DNA from: Nocardiopsis_B sediminis
Lineage (GTDB): Bacteria; Actinomycetota; Actinomycetes; Streptosporangiales; Streptosporangiaceae
Assembly: GCF_042650565.1 (NCBI RefSeq)
Contig: NZ_JBHSBH010000004.1
Coordinates: 248,001-312,000, forward strand
DNA: 64,000 nt
Reading direction: 5' to 3'
In this document: in pieces, positions 40,283 to 48,569 of the stretch
How positions within the stretch are numbered: the stretch's first letter is position 1
Layout: each line of letters opens with the position of its first letter
Position numbers and translations under genes: made by a program
The notes under the pieces: model-generated
What the model was told of the DNA's origin: nothing
Database searches by the model: none
The model's input: the letters and a program-made list of their open reading frames with translations, nothing else

Positions 40283-41992
40283 CTAGAAGGACAGCATCCC
40301 GGTCGCCCGCAGGGCGACCACGGCCACGATGAGCACGATGACCAGGACGACGACGGTCGTCGCGCAGCCGAAGCAGCCGCCGCACCCGCTGCGCTTCTTC
40401 TTCTGCGGCGGGCGCTGCTGTTCCCACGGCGGGCGTCCCGCACCCGGAGCCCCGGGGGCCCCTGGCGTTCCGGGTGCGCCCCAGCCGGGGCCGTTCGCCG
40501 GCGGCCGGCCGGGGTACTGCCCGGCGGGGCCGCCCATGTGCGGTGGCGGTCCCCCCTGCGGGATCGCCGGGCCCTGGGCGCCGGGGAAGGCCGGGGCAAG
40601 CGGGGGCTCGGAACGGCGGCGGCGTCCGCGGCCCTTGGGCGGAGCGGGCGGCGGCTGTGGGGGTGCGGGCGGAAGGGGCTGGCCGCCGAAGGGCGGGAAC
40701 CCGGGCGGCGGCGGACCCTGCTGCGGCCCCTGCGGCGGAAACCCCGCACCGGGCACCTGCTGCTGCCCGGGCCCGGACGGCGGGGGGAACGGGGGCTGCG
40801 GTCCCCCCGGCGGCAGCTGCCCGCCGAAGCCCTGCTGCCCGGGGGGCGGCACCGGCGGGTACCCGCCCTGGCCGAAGCCGCCCGCGGCCGGACCGCCGAA
40901 CGGGGGCTGCTGGGGACCTGAGGAGGGGAGCTGCGGTGCGCCCGGTGCCTGGCCGGCGGCGCCCGCCGCCGCCCCGGCACCGGGGCCCGCTGCGGGATCG
41001 GGGGAGCCGGGGGCGCCGGGGGCGCCCGCCTCGGGCTGCGGCCGCTCGGCCGCCGCCTTGGCCTCCTCGGCGCGCTTGCGCGCCTGTTCCTCGGCCTCCT
41101 TGCGCTGCTCCTCCTGGCGCTGCTTGCGCTCGTCGGCGATCTCGGAGAGGCCCTCCTTCAGGTCGCCGAAGAACTTGTTGAACCGGAACCCCTTCTTCTT
41201 GTCCGTGCCGCTGTCGGCATCGGAGTCGGAGGGGCCGGCCCCGCTGCCGGCCGCCCCGGCGGCGAACATGGGGTCGTCGGGGCTGAACACGGCCGTGCGC
41301 GGCGGCTCGGCGCCCCCGCCGCCGGCGGCGTCGCCCACATCGGGGGCGGTGGGCTCGTCCCGGCCCGGTGCGGCCGCACTCGGGTCGAAGCGCATGGTGG
41401 ATCCCCCGACGACGCCCGTGATGTCGGCGGTGGCCTCGTCGTCGGCCTGGCCGGGAGCGGGCTGCGACCCGGGCACGAAGCGCATGGTGGATCCGCCCAC
41501 GACGCCGGTGATGTCGGCCGTCGCTTCGTCGTCGGCCTGGCCGGGGGAGGGCTGCGACCCGGGTACGAAGCGCATGGTCGCCCCGGCACCGGCGGGCGGG
41601 GCGGCGCTCGCGGGTCCGCTGTCGGCGGGTGCCGCCTGGGCCCCCGAGCCGGACGCCGCCCACTGGGCGGGGTCGATGCGCATGGTGCTGGGATCGTCGG
41701 CGGGGGCGGGGGGAGCGGCGTGCGCCGCACCGGACAGCTGCGCGGGGTCGATGCGCATGGTGCTCGGTTCGTCCGCGGGGGCCGGCGCGGTGCTTTCGGG
41801 GTCGCCGCCCCGGCCCGCTGCGCCGGCGAGGTCGGCCGTCGCGTCGTCATCGGCCGGGGGCGCGGCGGCCTGACCTTGCAGCTCCGCGAGCGATTGGACG
41901 TGCTGCGTCCACTCGTCGCCGTTCCACCAGCGCAGCCGGTTCTCTCCCCCGTGAGGATCCGCGTACCAGCCCGGTTCGATCGATCCACCCAT
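40283..41992 (-). CDS. DUF2510 membrane protein with low-complexity repeats
   Basis: 569 aa from the ATG that gives MGGSIEPGWYADP. N-terminal DUF2510 (GWYADPHGGENRLRWWNGDEWTQHV, residues 6-31), then an acidic/Ala-rich region with repeated (S/A)TMR(I/F)xP and DDEATADITGVV units, two of which are a 30-residue tandem. A basic coiled-coil segment follows (ADERKQRQEEQRKEAEEQARKRAEEAK), then about 200 residues of Pro/Gly. The end is KKKRSGCGGCFGCATTVVVLVIVLIVAVVAL: a Cys-rich basic patch and one membrane helix at the C-terminus. The bulk is therefore cytoplasmic and tail-anchored. Function unknown. Confidence 0.8.
   Translation of the reverse strand: MGGSIEPGWYADPHGGENRLRWWNGDEWTQHVQSLAELQGQAAAPPADDDATADLAGAAGRGGDPESTAPAPADEPSTMRIDPAQLSGAAHAAPPAPADDPSTMRIDPAQWAASGSGAQAAPADSGPASAAPPAGAGATMRFVPGSQPSPGQADDEATADITGVVGGSTMRFVPGSQPAPGQADDEATADITGVVGGSTMRFDPSAAAPGRDEPTAPDVGDAAGGGGAEPPRTAVFSPDDPMFAAGAAGSGAGPSDSDADSGTDKKKGFRFNKFFGDLKEGLSEIADERKQRQEEQRKEAEEQARKRAEEAKAAAERPQPEAGAPGAPGSPDPAAGPGAGAAAGAAGQAPGAPQLPSSGPQQPPFGGPAAGGFGQGGYPPVPPPGQQGFGGQLPPGGPQPPFPPPSGPGQQQVPGAGFPPQGPQQGPPPPGFPPFGGQPLPPAPPQPPPAPPKGRGRRRRSEPPLAPAFPGAQGPAIPQGGPPPHMGGPAGQYPGRPPANGPGWGAPGTPGAPGAPGAGRPPWEQQRPPQKKKRSGCGGCFGCATTVVVLVIVLIVAVVALRATGMLSF
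41391..41580 (-). repeat. 90-bp tandem repeat inside the DUF2510 gene
   Basis: CGCATGGT begins at 41391, 41481 and 41571, giving two full 90-bp units and the start of a third. Each encodes 30 aa containing STMRFVPGSQPxPGQADDEA and TADITGVVGG. In frame, so length variation would be tolerated. Confidence 0.8.
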
Positions 41993-42091
41993 GGCCGACA
42001 GACTAAACGCTCTGTGGGGCCGGCATGACCCGGGCATCACCGCAGCCCCCCGCGGGAAGACGCGCCGGAGCGCCCCGCGGGGAGCCCTGTG

Positions 42092-42754
42092 TCAGGAACC
42101 CGACAGCTGTGCGTAAGGACGCTCGCCGTTGGTGGCGGGACCGCGGCGGGGCGGCGGGGGCGCCGCGACGGGAACCGTGTGCTGCTGCCGCGGGGCGAGC
42201 ACGGCCACCCCCAGCAGCCGTTCCGGGGAGATCGCCCCCGGCCCGGCGCTGTGGGATCCGGGAACCTGGGAGTGGCCGAAGTGCCCGCCGCGGGCCCACG
42301 CGCGCTCGCCTCCGGCGGGATGCGGCGGGGTGACGGCGAGGGGCGCCCCGCCCGGCCAGCGCCGGGGCACCTGCCAGCCGTCGAGCCAGTCCAGCAGCGG
42401 AGCCAGACCGGTGAGGGGGCCGTCGGTGAAGGGGGAGAGCGCGTGCCCGATGACACGGATGACGATGCACACCCGTCCCTCGCGGGCACGGTCGGTGCCA
42501 TGGGTCCCCAGCTGGCCCAGTGCGGGGACGGTCGCGGGCAGCAGCTGCGCGGTCTCACCTGTGACGGGGTTCCAGACCAGGTGTGCGCTGTGCCCGTCGC
42601 TGTCGAGGCGCTGGGCGACCGAGCGGGCCGACAGCGCGAATGGATCGGATTCGGTGGTCAGCCATACGGCGCGTGGTGCGCCGCCTTGGTAGACCCCTCC
42701 TCCCTGTGCTCTGGAGCGGACTCGCCCGGCGCCGGGCATCCACGCATTGGCCAC
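42092..42754 (-). CDS. Hypothetical protein with amidase-like motif
   Basis: 220 aa, GTG start (MANAWMPGAG). No signal peptide. Residues around 150-175 (ARGGHFGHSQVPGSHSAGPGAIS) resemble the zinc-binding HxxVPxxxH...PG region of N-acetylmuramoyl-L-alanine amidases/PGRP folds. Earlier NPVTGETAQLLP and RVCIVIRVIGHA strands fit the same fold. Whether it keeps activity is unclear: the cytoplasmic location and substitutions suggest a degenerate member. The Pro/Arg-rich tail is disordered. It lies between the DUF2510 and vWA genes, same strand. Confidence 0.6.
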   Translation of the reverse strand: MANAWMPGAGRVRSRAQGGGVYQGGAPRAVWLTTESDPFALSARSVAQRLDSDGHSAHLVWNPVTGETAQLLPATVPALGQLGTHGTDRAREGRVCIVIRVIGHALSPFTDGPLTGLAPLLDWLDGWQVPRRWPGGAPLAVTPPHPAGGERAWARGGHFGHSQVPGSHSAGPGAISPERLLGVAVLAPRQQHTVPVAAPPPPRRGPATNGERPYAQLSGS

Positions 42755-42895
42755 GTCAGCCGCCTTTCACCGATCGCAGACCTACCGCACCCCTCTGAGT
42801 ACGCGAATCCGACCGCTAAGTCCATAGGCGTAGAAGACGGGCAAGTGGGGTCTATCCGTCACGGGTCGGCCGCTACCGGAAGGTCACTTGGTGAG

Positions 42896-44677
42896 TCACT
42901 CCTCCTCGGCGGGCGTGTCCAGCCGCTGGGCGAACGCGCGCAGGAAGATGTCGCCGATCTCGGTGGGGTCCTCGGTGGTGTAGGCCTCGCCGCCGGTGGC
43001 CGCGGCGATCCGCTCAAGCGGCTCGGGGTCGATGTCGGGCCCGAAGGCGATGGTGAACACGGGGATGGGCCGCTCGGGGGAGGACTCCGACTCGATGGTG
43101 GAGAGCAGCTCGTCGATGTCGATGCTGTCGGCGTCGTCGTTGTTGCCATCGGTGAGCATGAGGATGGCGTTGATCCGGTCGGCCCGGTAGGTGCGCGACA
43201 TCTCGCGGTAGGCGGCGAGGTAGGTGTCGTAGAGGCCGGTGTCGCCGTCGGGCAGCGGCTCCATTTCGGCGAAGGCGGCGGCCAGGGCCTCCTTGTGGGT
43301 GACGCCGTTGGTCTCGGCGGACAGCTCCCGCACCGGCAGCAGTTCGCTGTAGTCCAGGTCGTTGTTGATCTTCACGGAGAACTGCCACAGGCCCAGCTCG
43401 GATCCCTCGGGGAACAGGTTCAGGCCCTCTGCCGCGGAGGCCGCGGTCACCTCCATGCGGTTCACGTCGGTGCCGGGCACGGGTTCGAGCATGGACCCGG
43501 AGATGTCGACCAGGGTGAGCAGCCGGGTGTCGAGCTTGAGCCGGTTCCACGCCTGGGCGAGCTGCTGGACCGACTGCGTGGAGGGCGTGGGCAGGCTGTC
43601 GGGGGCCTCGGCGGTGAACCCGGCGTCCTCGGTCAGGACCTCGGTGTCGGCCGCGCCGTCGGCGGACCGGAAGCCGTCGGCCGCCAGGGTGCGCCGGGCG
43701 GCGTCGCCGGTCAGCGCGGCCCGGAAGACCTCGGCGGCCCGCGACATCACCGGGTCGCCGGTCCGCACGATGTAGGGGTAGTCGAGCGTGTAGGTGCCGC
43801 CCTGGGGATAGGTGATGCGGGCCGGGGCGTCCTCGTGTGCGCTGTTGAAGCGCCAGGCGGCCTGCTCGGGCAGGACGAGGAACCGCGGTTCGCCGCCGGT
43901 GTCCTCGCTGAGCAGGCCGAACGCCGCCTCCTCGTCGGGTGTCACGCCCCGCTGGAGCGTCTGGAGCGCGGCGACGAGTTCGGGCCGTCCCTCGGTCTCG
44001 TCGCCGATGGCGCCGGAGATCAGCGCGAGTGTCGCCATGCCCGAGGAGCTGCGGATGGGGTCGACCAGGCGCACGTCGTTCCCGGCGGCCCCGGCCGAGG
44101 GGGCGGTGGTGGGGACCAGCGCGTCCCATGAGGGCTGCTCGTCGTCCTCCTGGTCTCCGCTCTCGGCCGGCTGGGCGAGGACGAGGGGGGAGGAGGCCAC
44201 CGAGGTGCCGGTGTCGGTGAAGCCGGCGTCGCCCGACTCGTCCTTGACGATGTCGGGCCAGAGGGAGGAGTCGGGGATCCACACATCGGAGTCGGTGTCA
44301 CCGATGGTCGGGCCGCCGCCGGTGATGCCGTAGGTGACGTTCGCGGAGTCGATCGCCTGAACATCGGCGACCACGCACCGTCCGTCGAGGTCGTGACGCT
44401 GGGCGTTGAACTCCTCGGCGATGGCGGTCAGCGCGGTGTCGAGCTCGGGGCTGACGGCCGCGGTGACGACGATGTCCTCCCCGCTGCACCCGTCCTGGGT
44501 GTTGAACACGTACCAGCCGGTCACCCCGAGGCCGAGCATGATGCTGAAGGCGGCGGCCAGGGCCGCGAACGCGCCGCCGCGCCCGCGGCGGCGCCGATTT
44601 TCGCCGGGGTGTTCGTGCAGGTCAGAGGCGTCATCGTCTTCATGCTTTCCGCGGTGGCGTCCCAAGGTAGTCCTCAC
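42896..44677 (-). CDS. Surface protein: solute-binding-like domain plus vWA domain
   Basis: 593 aa. A charged N-tail and one membrane helix (about 35-58) anchor it with the rest outside. Residues about 65-370 look like an extracellular solute-binding domain (IVVTAAVSPELDTALTAIAEEFN ... VWIPDSSLW ... LVLPEQAAWRFN). Residues about 385-590 are a vWA domain with an intact MIDAS (VDISGSM, later TDGNNDD). Such combinations occur in tandem in actinobacteria with unknown function. It probably uses metal-dependent adhesion to a surface ligand. A paralogue lies directly upstream. Confidence 0.85.
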   Translation of the reverse strand: MRTTLGRHRGKHEDDDASDLHEHPGENRRRRGRGGAFAALAAAFSIMLGLGVTGWYVFNTQDGCSGEDIVVTAAVSPELDTALTAIAEEFNAQRHDLDGRCVVADVQAIDSANVTYGITGGGPTIGDTDSDVWIPDSSLWPDIVKDESGDAGFTDTGTSVASSPLVLAQPAESGDQEDDEQPSWDALVPTTAPSAGAAGNDVRLVDPIRSSSGMATLALISGAIGDETEGRPELVAALQTLQRGVTPDEEAAFGLLSEDTGGEPRFLVLPEQAAWRFNSAHEDAPARITYPQGGTYTLDYPYIVRTGDPVMSRAAEVFRAALTGDAARRTLAADGFRSADGAADTEVLTEDAGFTAEAPDSLPTPSTQSVQQLAQAWNRLKLDTRLLTLVDISGSMLEPVPGTDVNRMEVTAASAAEGLNLFPEGSELGLWQFSVKINNDLDYSELLPVRELSAETNGVTHKEALAAAFAEMEPLPDGDTGLYDTYLAAYREMSRTYRADRINAILMLTDGNNDDADSIDIDELLSTIESESSPERPIPVFTIAFGPDIDPEPLERIAAATGGEAYTTEDPTEIGDIFLRAFAQRLDTPAEEE

Positions 44678-44959
44678 GGGGGTGTGCTGCCTGGCGGGGC
44701 TGTTGCCGGAACGGTACTGAACGCCTCTTTCGGGGCCTAGAGCCGAAAGGTGGGTTGTGTGCGGCCCTCTGTGCCGCGTTGATCTTGGCCGTCATCCGGA
44801 ATGCCCGGTCAGTCGCCGAATCGCGCTCGGCATCACGCTCCGTGTTCGATGGTCCGATGCGACGAGGGCCCCGGCACCGTTATTCGATCGTGATGATCGG
44901 TCGCCGTGAGCGACGGTGCCACGGCATCACCGACCCGGCGCCCCGCCGCGCTGCCCGCC

Positions 44960-46678
44960 TCACTCGTCGCAGTCGGGAACGCACAGCCGCCGGGAGACCG
45001 AGCCGAGGAAGATGTCGCCGATCTCCCCGGGGTCGTCGGTCACCGAAAGGGTGCCGCTGGTCGCGCCGGCGATCGCCGACAGTTCGGCCCGCTCGGGCTG
45101 GGCGCCGAAGGCGATGATGAACAGGGTCACCGGGCGCTCGGGGTCGAAGCGGTCCTGGAGCTCGGCGACCAGCTCGCCGTGGGAGATGTCGCTCGAACCG
45201 CCGTCGCGGCCGGCGGTCAGCACGATGACACTGTTGATCTTGTCCTGGTCGTAGGCGTCCTGGACCTCCTCGTAGGCGGCGAGGATGTTGTCGTAGAGGC
45301 GGGGGTCGCCGCCCTCCACGCCGATGCTCTCGGTCATCCGGTGCAGCTCTTCACGGCGGGTCGTGCCGTCGCCGCGGTCGGCGGCGCCGAGCCGGGCCAG
45401 GCCCTCGGCCTCCTCCCGGCCCGATGCGCCGAATCCGCTGGAGAGCAGCCACAGCCCGAGGTCGGTCTCATCGGGGAACAGCGACAGCCCCAGCTGCGCG
45501 GCGTCCTTGGCGACCTCCATCCGGCTCGGCCCGCCGTCGAGGTCGGCCGACATCCCCTCGGACACGTCGGCCAGCACCAGCGCCCGCGACGGCATCGACA
45601 GCCGGTTCCAGTCCTCGACCGCTGTCACCAGTGCGTCGCCGGTGAGGCCACCGTGGGTCTCGGGTGGGTCGGCGGTGATCCCCTCAAGGCCGCGCAGCCC
45701 GGCGCCGGCCGAGCCGTCGGGCTCGCGGAACCCCAGCTCGCGCAGCTGCTCGCGGTAGGGCTCGCCCTGGAGGACCGCGTAGAGGTCGTCGGCCGCGGCG
45801 GCCTTGCGGGGGTCGTCGCCGGTGGACACGAACGGGTAGTCCAGGCTCACCGTCCCCTCCTGCGGGTAGAGCGCCGTCAGCGGCTCCTCGGGGCCGCCGG
45901 CGTTGTAGCGCGCGACCGCCTGCTCGGGTACCACCGCGAGCGGGGCGGGGCCGGCCGGCGCCGGGTGGACCGACGAGAGGTCCAGCTCGCCGAATGCGGT
46001 GTGGGGCTGCACGTCGCGCACGAAGTCGGTCATGGCGGTGTCGGCGTCGTCGCCGGTGCCCAGGGACCGCCGCACCGCGTACATCGCGGCCATGCCGTCG
46101 ACCCCTCGGTTGGGGTCGACCATGACCAGCGGGCGCTCCGGGTCGCGCTCGCCGGGCAGCACCAGGTCCCAGCTGGCGTCACCGGGTTCAGGGATGCCCT
46201 CGGCTCCCCGGGGCGCTGCGAGCACCACCGGCGAGCTGGCCAGTGACCGGGGCGATGTCTCGATGGTGCGCGCACCCGACTCCGATACCCGGGCCAGCTC
46301 CACCCAGGCCGAGGACTCCGGGACCCACACGTCGGGGACGACCGAGGCGGCGTCGTCGCCGACGGGCCCGCTCGACAGCTCCGTCATGATGCGGTGCGGC
46401 GCCATCTCCCCGGCCTGGGCGAACATGCAGGTCCCCGAGTAGCTGTGGCCGGCCGCATTGAATTCGTCGGCGGCCCGTTGCAGCACGGGCGTCATGCCCA
46501 GCGTGGCCGACACCCGGAGGTAGCCGGTCTCGGCGCAGCCGGCGTAGCGGATGCCCAAGGGCACGCCGACGCTCGCCGCGGTGATCAATGCCACGGAGAG
46601 GGCGGTCACCCCGAGGGGGGAGGCCAGCGCGGTCCGGGCGCGCGAGGGGAGGGGGAGGCGGTGCCGTCCGGTGGACAT
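44960..46678 (-). CDS. Paralogue: solute-binding-like plus vWA with degenerate MIDAS
   Basis: 572 aa from ATG at 46678 (GGAGA just upstream). Same plan as the downstream neighbour: N-terminal membrane helix, binding-like domain (LRVSATLGMTPVLQRAADEFN ... VWVPESSAWVELA ... AVVPEQAVARYN), then a vWA fold (RALVLADVSEGM ... SVIVLTAGRDGG). The MIDAS is altered: DVSEG replaces DxSxS, so metal coordination is doubtful. Ends in a Cys-containing tail (RRLCVPDCDE). It probably arose by tandem duplication and diverged; it may pair with the intact copy. Confidence 0.82.
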   Translation of the reverse strand: MSTGRHRLPLPSRARTALASPLGVTALSVALITAASVGVPLGIRYAGCAETGYLRVSATLGMTPVLQRAADEFNAAGHSYSGTCMFAQAGEMAPHRIMTELSSGPVGDDAASVVPDVWVPESSAWVELARVSESGARTIETSPRSLASSPVVLAAPRGAEGIPEPGDASWDLVLPGERDPERPLVMVDPNRGVDGMAAMYAVRRSLGTGDDADTAMTDFVRDVQPHTAFGELDLSSVHPAPAGPAPLAVVPEQAVARYNAGGPEEPLTALYPQEGTVSLDYPFVSTGDDPRKAAAADDLYAVLQGEPYREQLRELGFREPDGSAGAGLRGLEGITADPPETHGGLTGDALVTAVEDWNRLSMPSRALVLADVSEGMSADLDGGPSRMEVAKDAAQLGLSLFPDETDLGLWLLSSGFGASGREEAEGLARLGAADRGDGTTRREELHRMTESIGVEGGDPRLYDNILAAYEEVQDAYDQDKINSVIVLTAGRDGGSSDISHGELVAELQDRFDPERPVTLFIIAFGAQPERAELSAIAGATSGTLSVTDDPGEIGDIFLGSVSRRLCVPDCDE

Positions 46679-47013
46679 CTTCTCCGGTTCTCCGGTGGGG
46701 GGGCGCATGCTTGGGCGCGACCTTACGCTTAGGTAACGCTCGTGAGAAGAGCCCGACACAACACGTGACCGAACCGAACAGCGGGATGGCCACTCTTACC
46801 GTGCATGGCTAATATGCGAGTCCGGCCCATGCCGGAATCCGACGTTGTGCACGCCCGTGCCCCGGTCCTCCCCAGACCGGAGCAGCGGGGATCCCCCACC
46901 GGATCCCGTGTGCCCGGCCGGGCGTGCGTGGGGATCGCGGGAATTCCAGGGCACGACCGGGTAGGGTCGCGTCGCACCCATGCGTCATCATCCGACTTCG
47001 TAGAGTGGCGGCC
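46679..47013. other. Divergent intergenic region, vWA gene / SSI-like gene
   Basis: 335 bp, no gene supported. A small dyad TTACGCTTAGGTAA at 46722-46737 (approximate) lies near the vWA start, with an AT-richer patch near 46790-46815. It must contain both divergent promoters; none is clear. Confidence 0.4.
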
Positions 47014-47535
47014 ATGTTCAAGCTGAACCCACGCCGGGGCCTTCCCGGCGCGATCGGTACCGCGGTGCTCGGCTCCCTGTGCCTGGGCGGCGCCCTGGCC
47101 TACGCCTTCGCCGTGGGCGGCGCGCTGATGGCGCAGCAGACCGAGCCGCCCGCCGAGACCTCGGTCGGCTCGGTCAGCGAACTCAACGCCATTCCGGACG
47201 CCCCCGTCGGACAGCTTCAGATCAGCGTCGTCGACGGCGGGCGCGCTTATGTGCAGAACCTCACATGCACCGGCGCCCCCGAAACCGATCCCGCCGCGTG
47301 CGCGCAGATGGCCCAGGTCCAGCGCCAGCTCGCCGAAGACGGCGGCGACGCCGATGCCCCCTTCGCCGAGGTCGCCGACGGCGCGGTGTGCACCGATGAG
47401 GAGTACGGCCCCCAGGAGGCCGTGGTCACCGGAGTCTGGATGGGCGAGGAGATCGACACCGAGCTCAACCGGATCGGCTCGTGTGAGGAGGCCCGCTGGC
47501 AGCGCCTGCTGCCGGTGACCGATCCGCTGGCGTGA
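47014..47535 (+). CDS. SSI-like (subtilisin-inhibitor fold) exported protein
   Basis: 173 aa. N-terminal hydrophobic segment (AIGTAVLGSLCLGGALAYAFAVGGAL) acts as signal or anchor; about 110 residues follow with the Streptomyces subtilisin inhibitor pattern. It shows LTCTGAPETDPAACAQM, AVCTDEEYGP, then VTGVWMGEEIDTELNRIGSC, which aligns with the family's ...GVWxGxxVxxExxxxxxC. All four disulfide Cys are present. The reactive-site region after the third Cys is TDEEYGP rather than the usual P-M/K/R-VYDP, so ordinary subtilisin or trypsin inhibition is unlikely. Followed immediately by a dispersed repeat. Confidence 0.75.
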   Translation: MFKLNPRRGLPGAIGTAVLGSLCLGGALAYAFAVGGALMAQQTEPPAETSVGSVSELNAIPDAPVGQLQISVVDGGRAYVQNLTCTGAPETDPAACAQMAQVQRQLAEDGGDADAPFAEVADGAVCTDEEYGPQEAVVTGVWMGEEIDTELNRIGSCEEARWQRLLPVTDPLA

Positions 47536-47639
47536 TCGGAACGGCGAGCCGACGAGCGAGCGGAGGCGGCGCTGCCCCCGGCCGAAGGCCCGATTTGCGG
47601 GGCCGTTGGAGCGGAGCGAGGAGGGGAGCGTGACCAGAA
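47536..47639 (+). repeat. Dispersed repeat, copy B (about 104 bp)
   Basis: Starts one base after the SSI-like stop. Same orientation as copy A (39195-39298) and largely identical, with clustered differences around AGGCCCGATTTGCGGGG. Occupies most of the space before the methyltransferase gene. Confidence 0.75.
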
Positions 47640-47677
47640 GAACCGGCTGGTCCTCCGCAGGCGGATAATCGACCTTC

Positions 47678-48502
47678 ATGAACGTCATCGAGGTCGACGA
47701 CCCCCGCGATGAGCGGCTGGCCGACTATGTCCGGCTCCGCGACGTCAACTTGCGGCGGAGCCTCGAAGCCGAGCACGGCCTGTTCATGGCCGAGGGGGAG
47801 AAGGTCATCCGGCGGGCGCTGCGCGCCGGGTTCGAACCGCGGTCCCTGCTGCTGACCCGTCGCAGGCTGGCCGCCCTCGCCAATGTCGCCGAGTCGGCGG
47901 CCGCGCCCGTCTACGTCGTCGACGACGACGTCGCCGAATCGGTCGTCGGCTTCGACCTGCACCGCGGTGCCCTGGCCTCCGTCCGCCGCCGCCCCCTTCC
48001 CGCGGCCGACGCGGTCCTGTCGGGCGCGCGCCGGGTCGTGGTGCTGGAGGACATCGTCGACCACACCAACGTCGGGGCGATCTTCCGCAGCGCCGCCGGC
48101 CTGGGTATCGACGCGCTCCTGCTCGCTCCCCGCTGCGCCGACCCCCTCTACCGCCGCTCCGTCAAGGTCTCCATGGGTGCGGTGTTCACCCAGCCCTACG
48201 CCCGCCTCGACGACTGGTACGGCGGCCTGGACGACCTGCGCGGACGCGGCTTCCGGCTGCTCGCCCTGACACCGGGCCCCGGATCCGTCCCACTGGCCGG
48301 CGCCTTGGCGGCGACCGGCCCCGCCGACCGGGTCGCGCTGCTGCTCGGTACCGAGGGCGACGGCCTGTCCTCGCGTTGGCTGGACCAGGCCGACGCCGCC
48401 GTGCGCATCCCCATGGCACCAGGGCGGGATGTGGACTCCTTCAACGTCACCGCCGCGGCGGCGATCGCCTGCTATGAGCTGGTACGCGACGCGCCCGCCT
48501 GA
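47678..48502 (+). CDS. SpoU/TrmH-family RNA 2'-O-methyltransferase
   Basis: 274 aa. N-terminal substrate-binding region (LRRSLEAEHGLFMAEGEKVIRRAL) and a C-terminal SPOUT domain with the three motifs: VVVLEDIVDHTNVGAIFRSAAGLGID, ALLLGTEGDGL and IPMAPGRDVDSFNVTAAAAI. These form the knotted S-adenosylmethionine site. It methylates a ribose in rRNA or tRNA; the exact nucleotide is not predictable. Normal length for the family. Separate transcription unit preceded by the dispersed repeat. Confidence 0.92.
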   Translation: MNVIEVDDPRDERLADYVRLRDVNLRRSLEAEHGLFMAEGEKVIRRALRAGFEPRSLLLTRRRLAALANVAESAAAPVYVVDDDVAESVVGFDLHRGALASVRRRPLPAADAVLSGARRVVVLEDIVDHTNVGAIFRSAAGLGIDALLLAPRCADPLYRRSVKVSMGAVFTQPYARLDDWYGGLDDLRGRGFRLLALTPGPGSVPLAGALAATGPADRVALLLGTEGDGLSSRWLDQADAAVRIPMAPGRDVDSFNVTAAAAIACYELVRDAPA

Positions 48503-48569
48503 AGCCGCCCGCGGCGAGCCCGGTACGGTACCCCTCAAGCGTCGCAACGATCACGGAGGTCGGGAACAC

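Noticed and set aside
40329..41873. 514-aa plus-strand open frame over the DUF2510 gene
   Set aside because: Low-complexity Gly/Ala/Pro antisense frame created by the repeats of the real gene.
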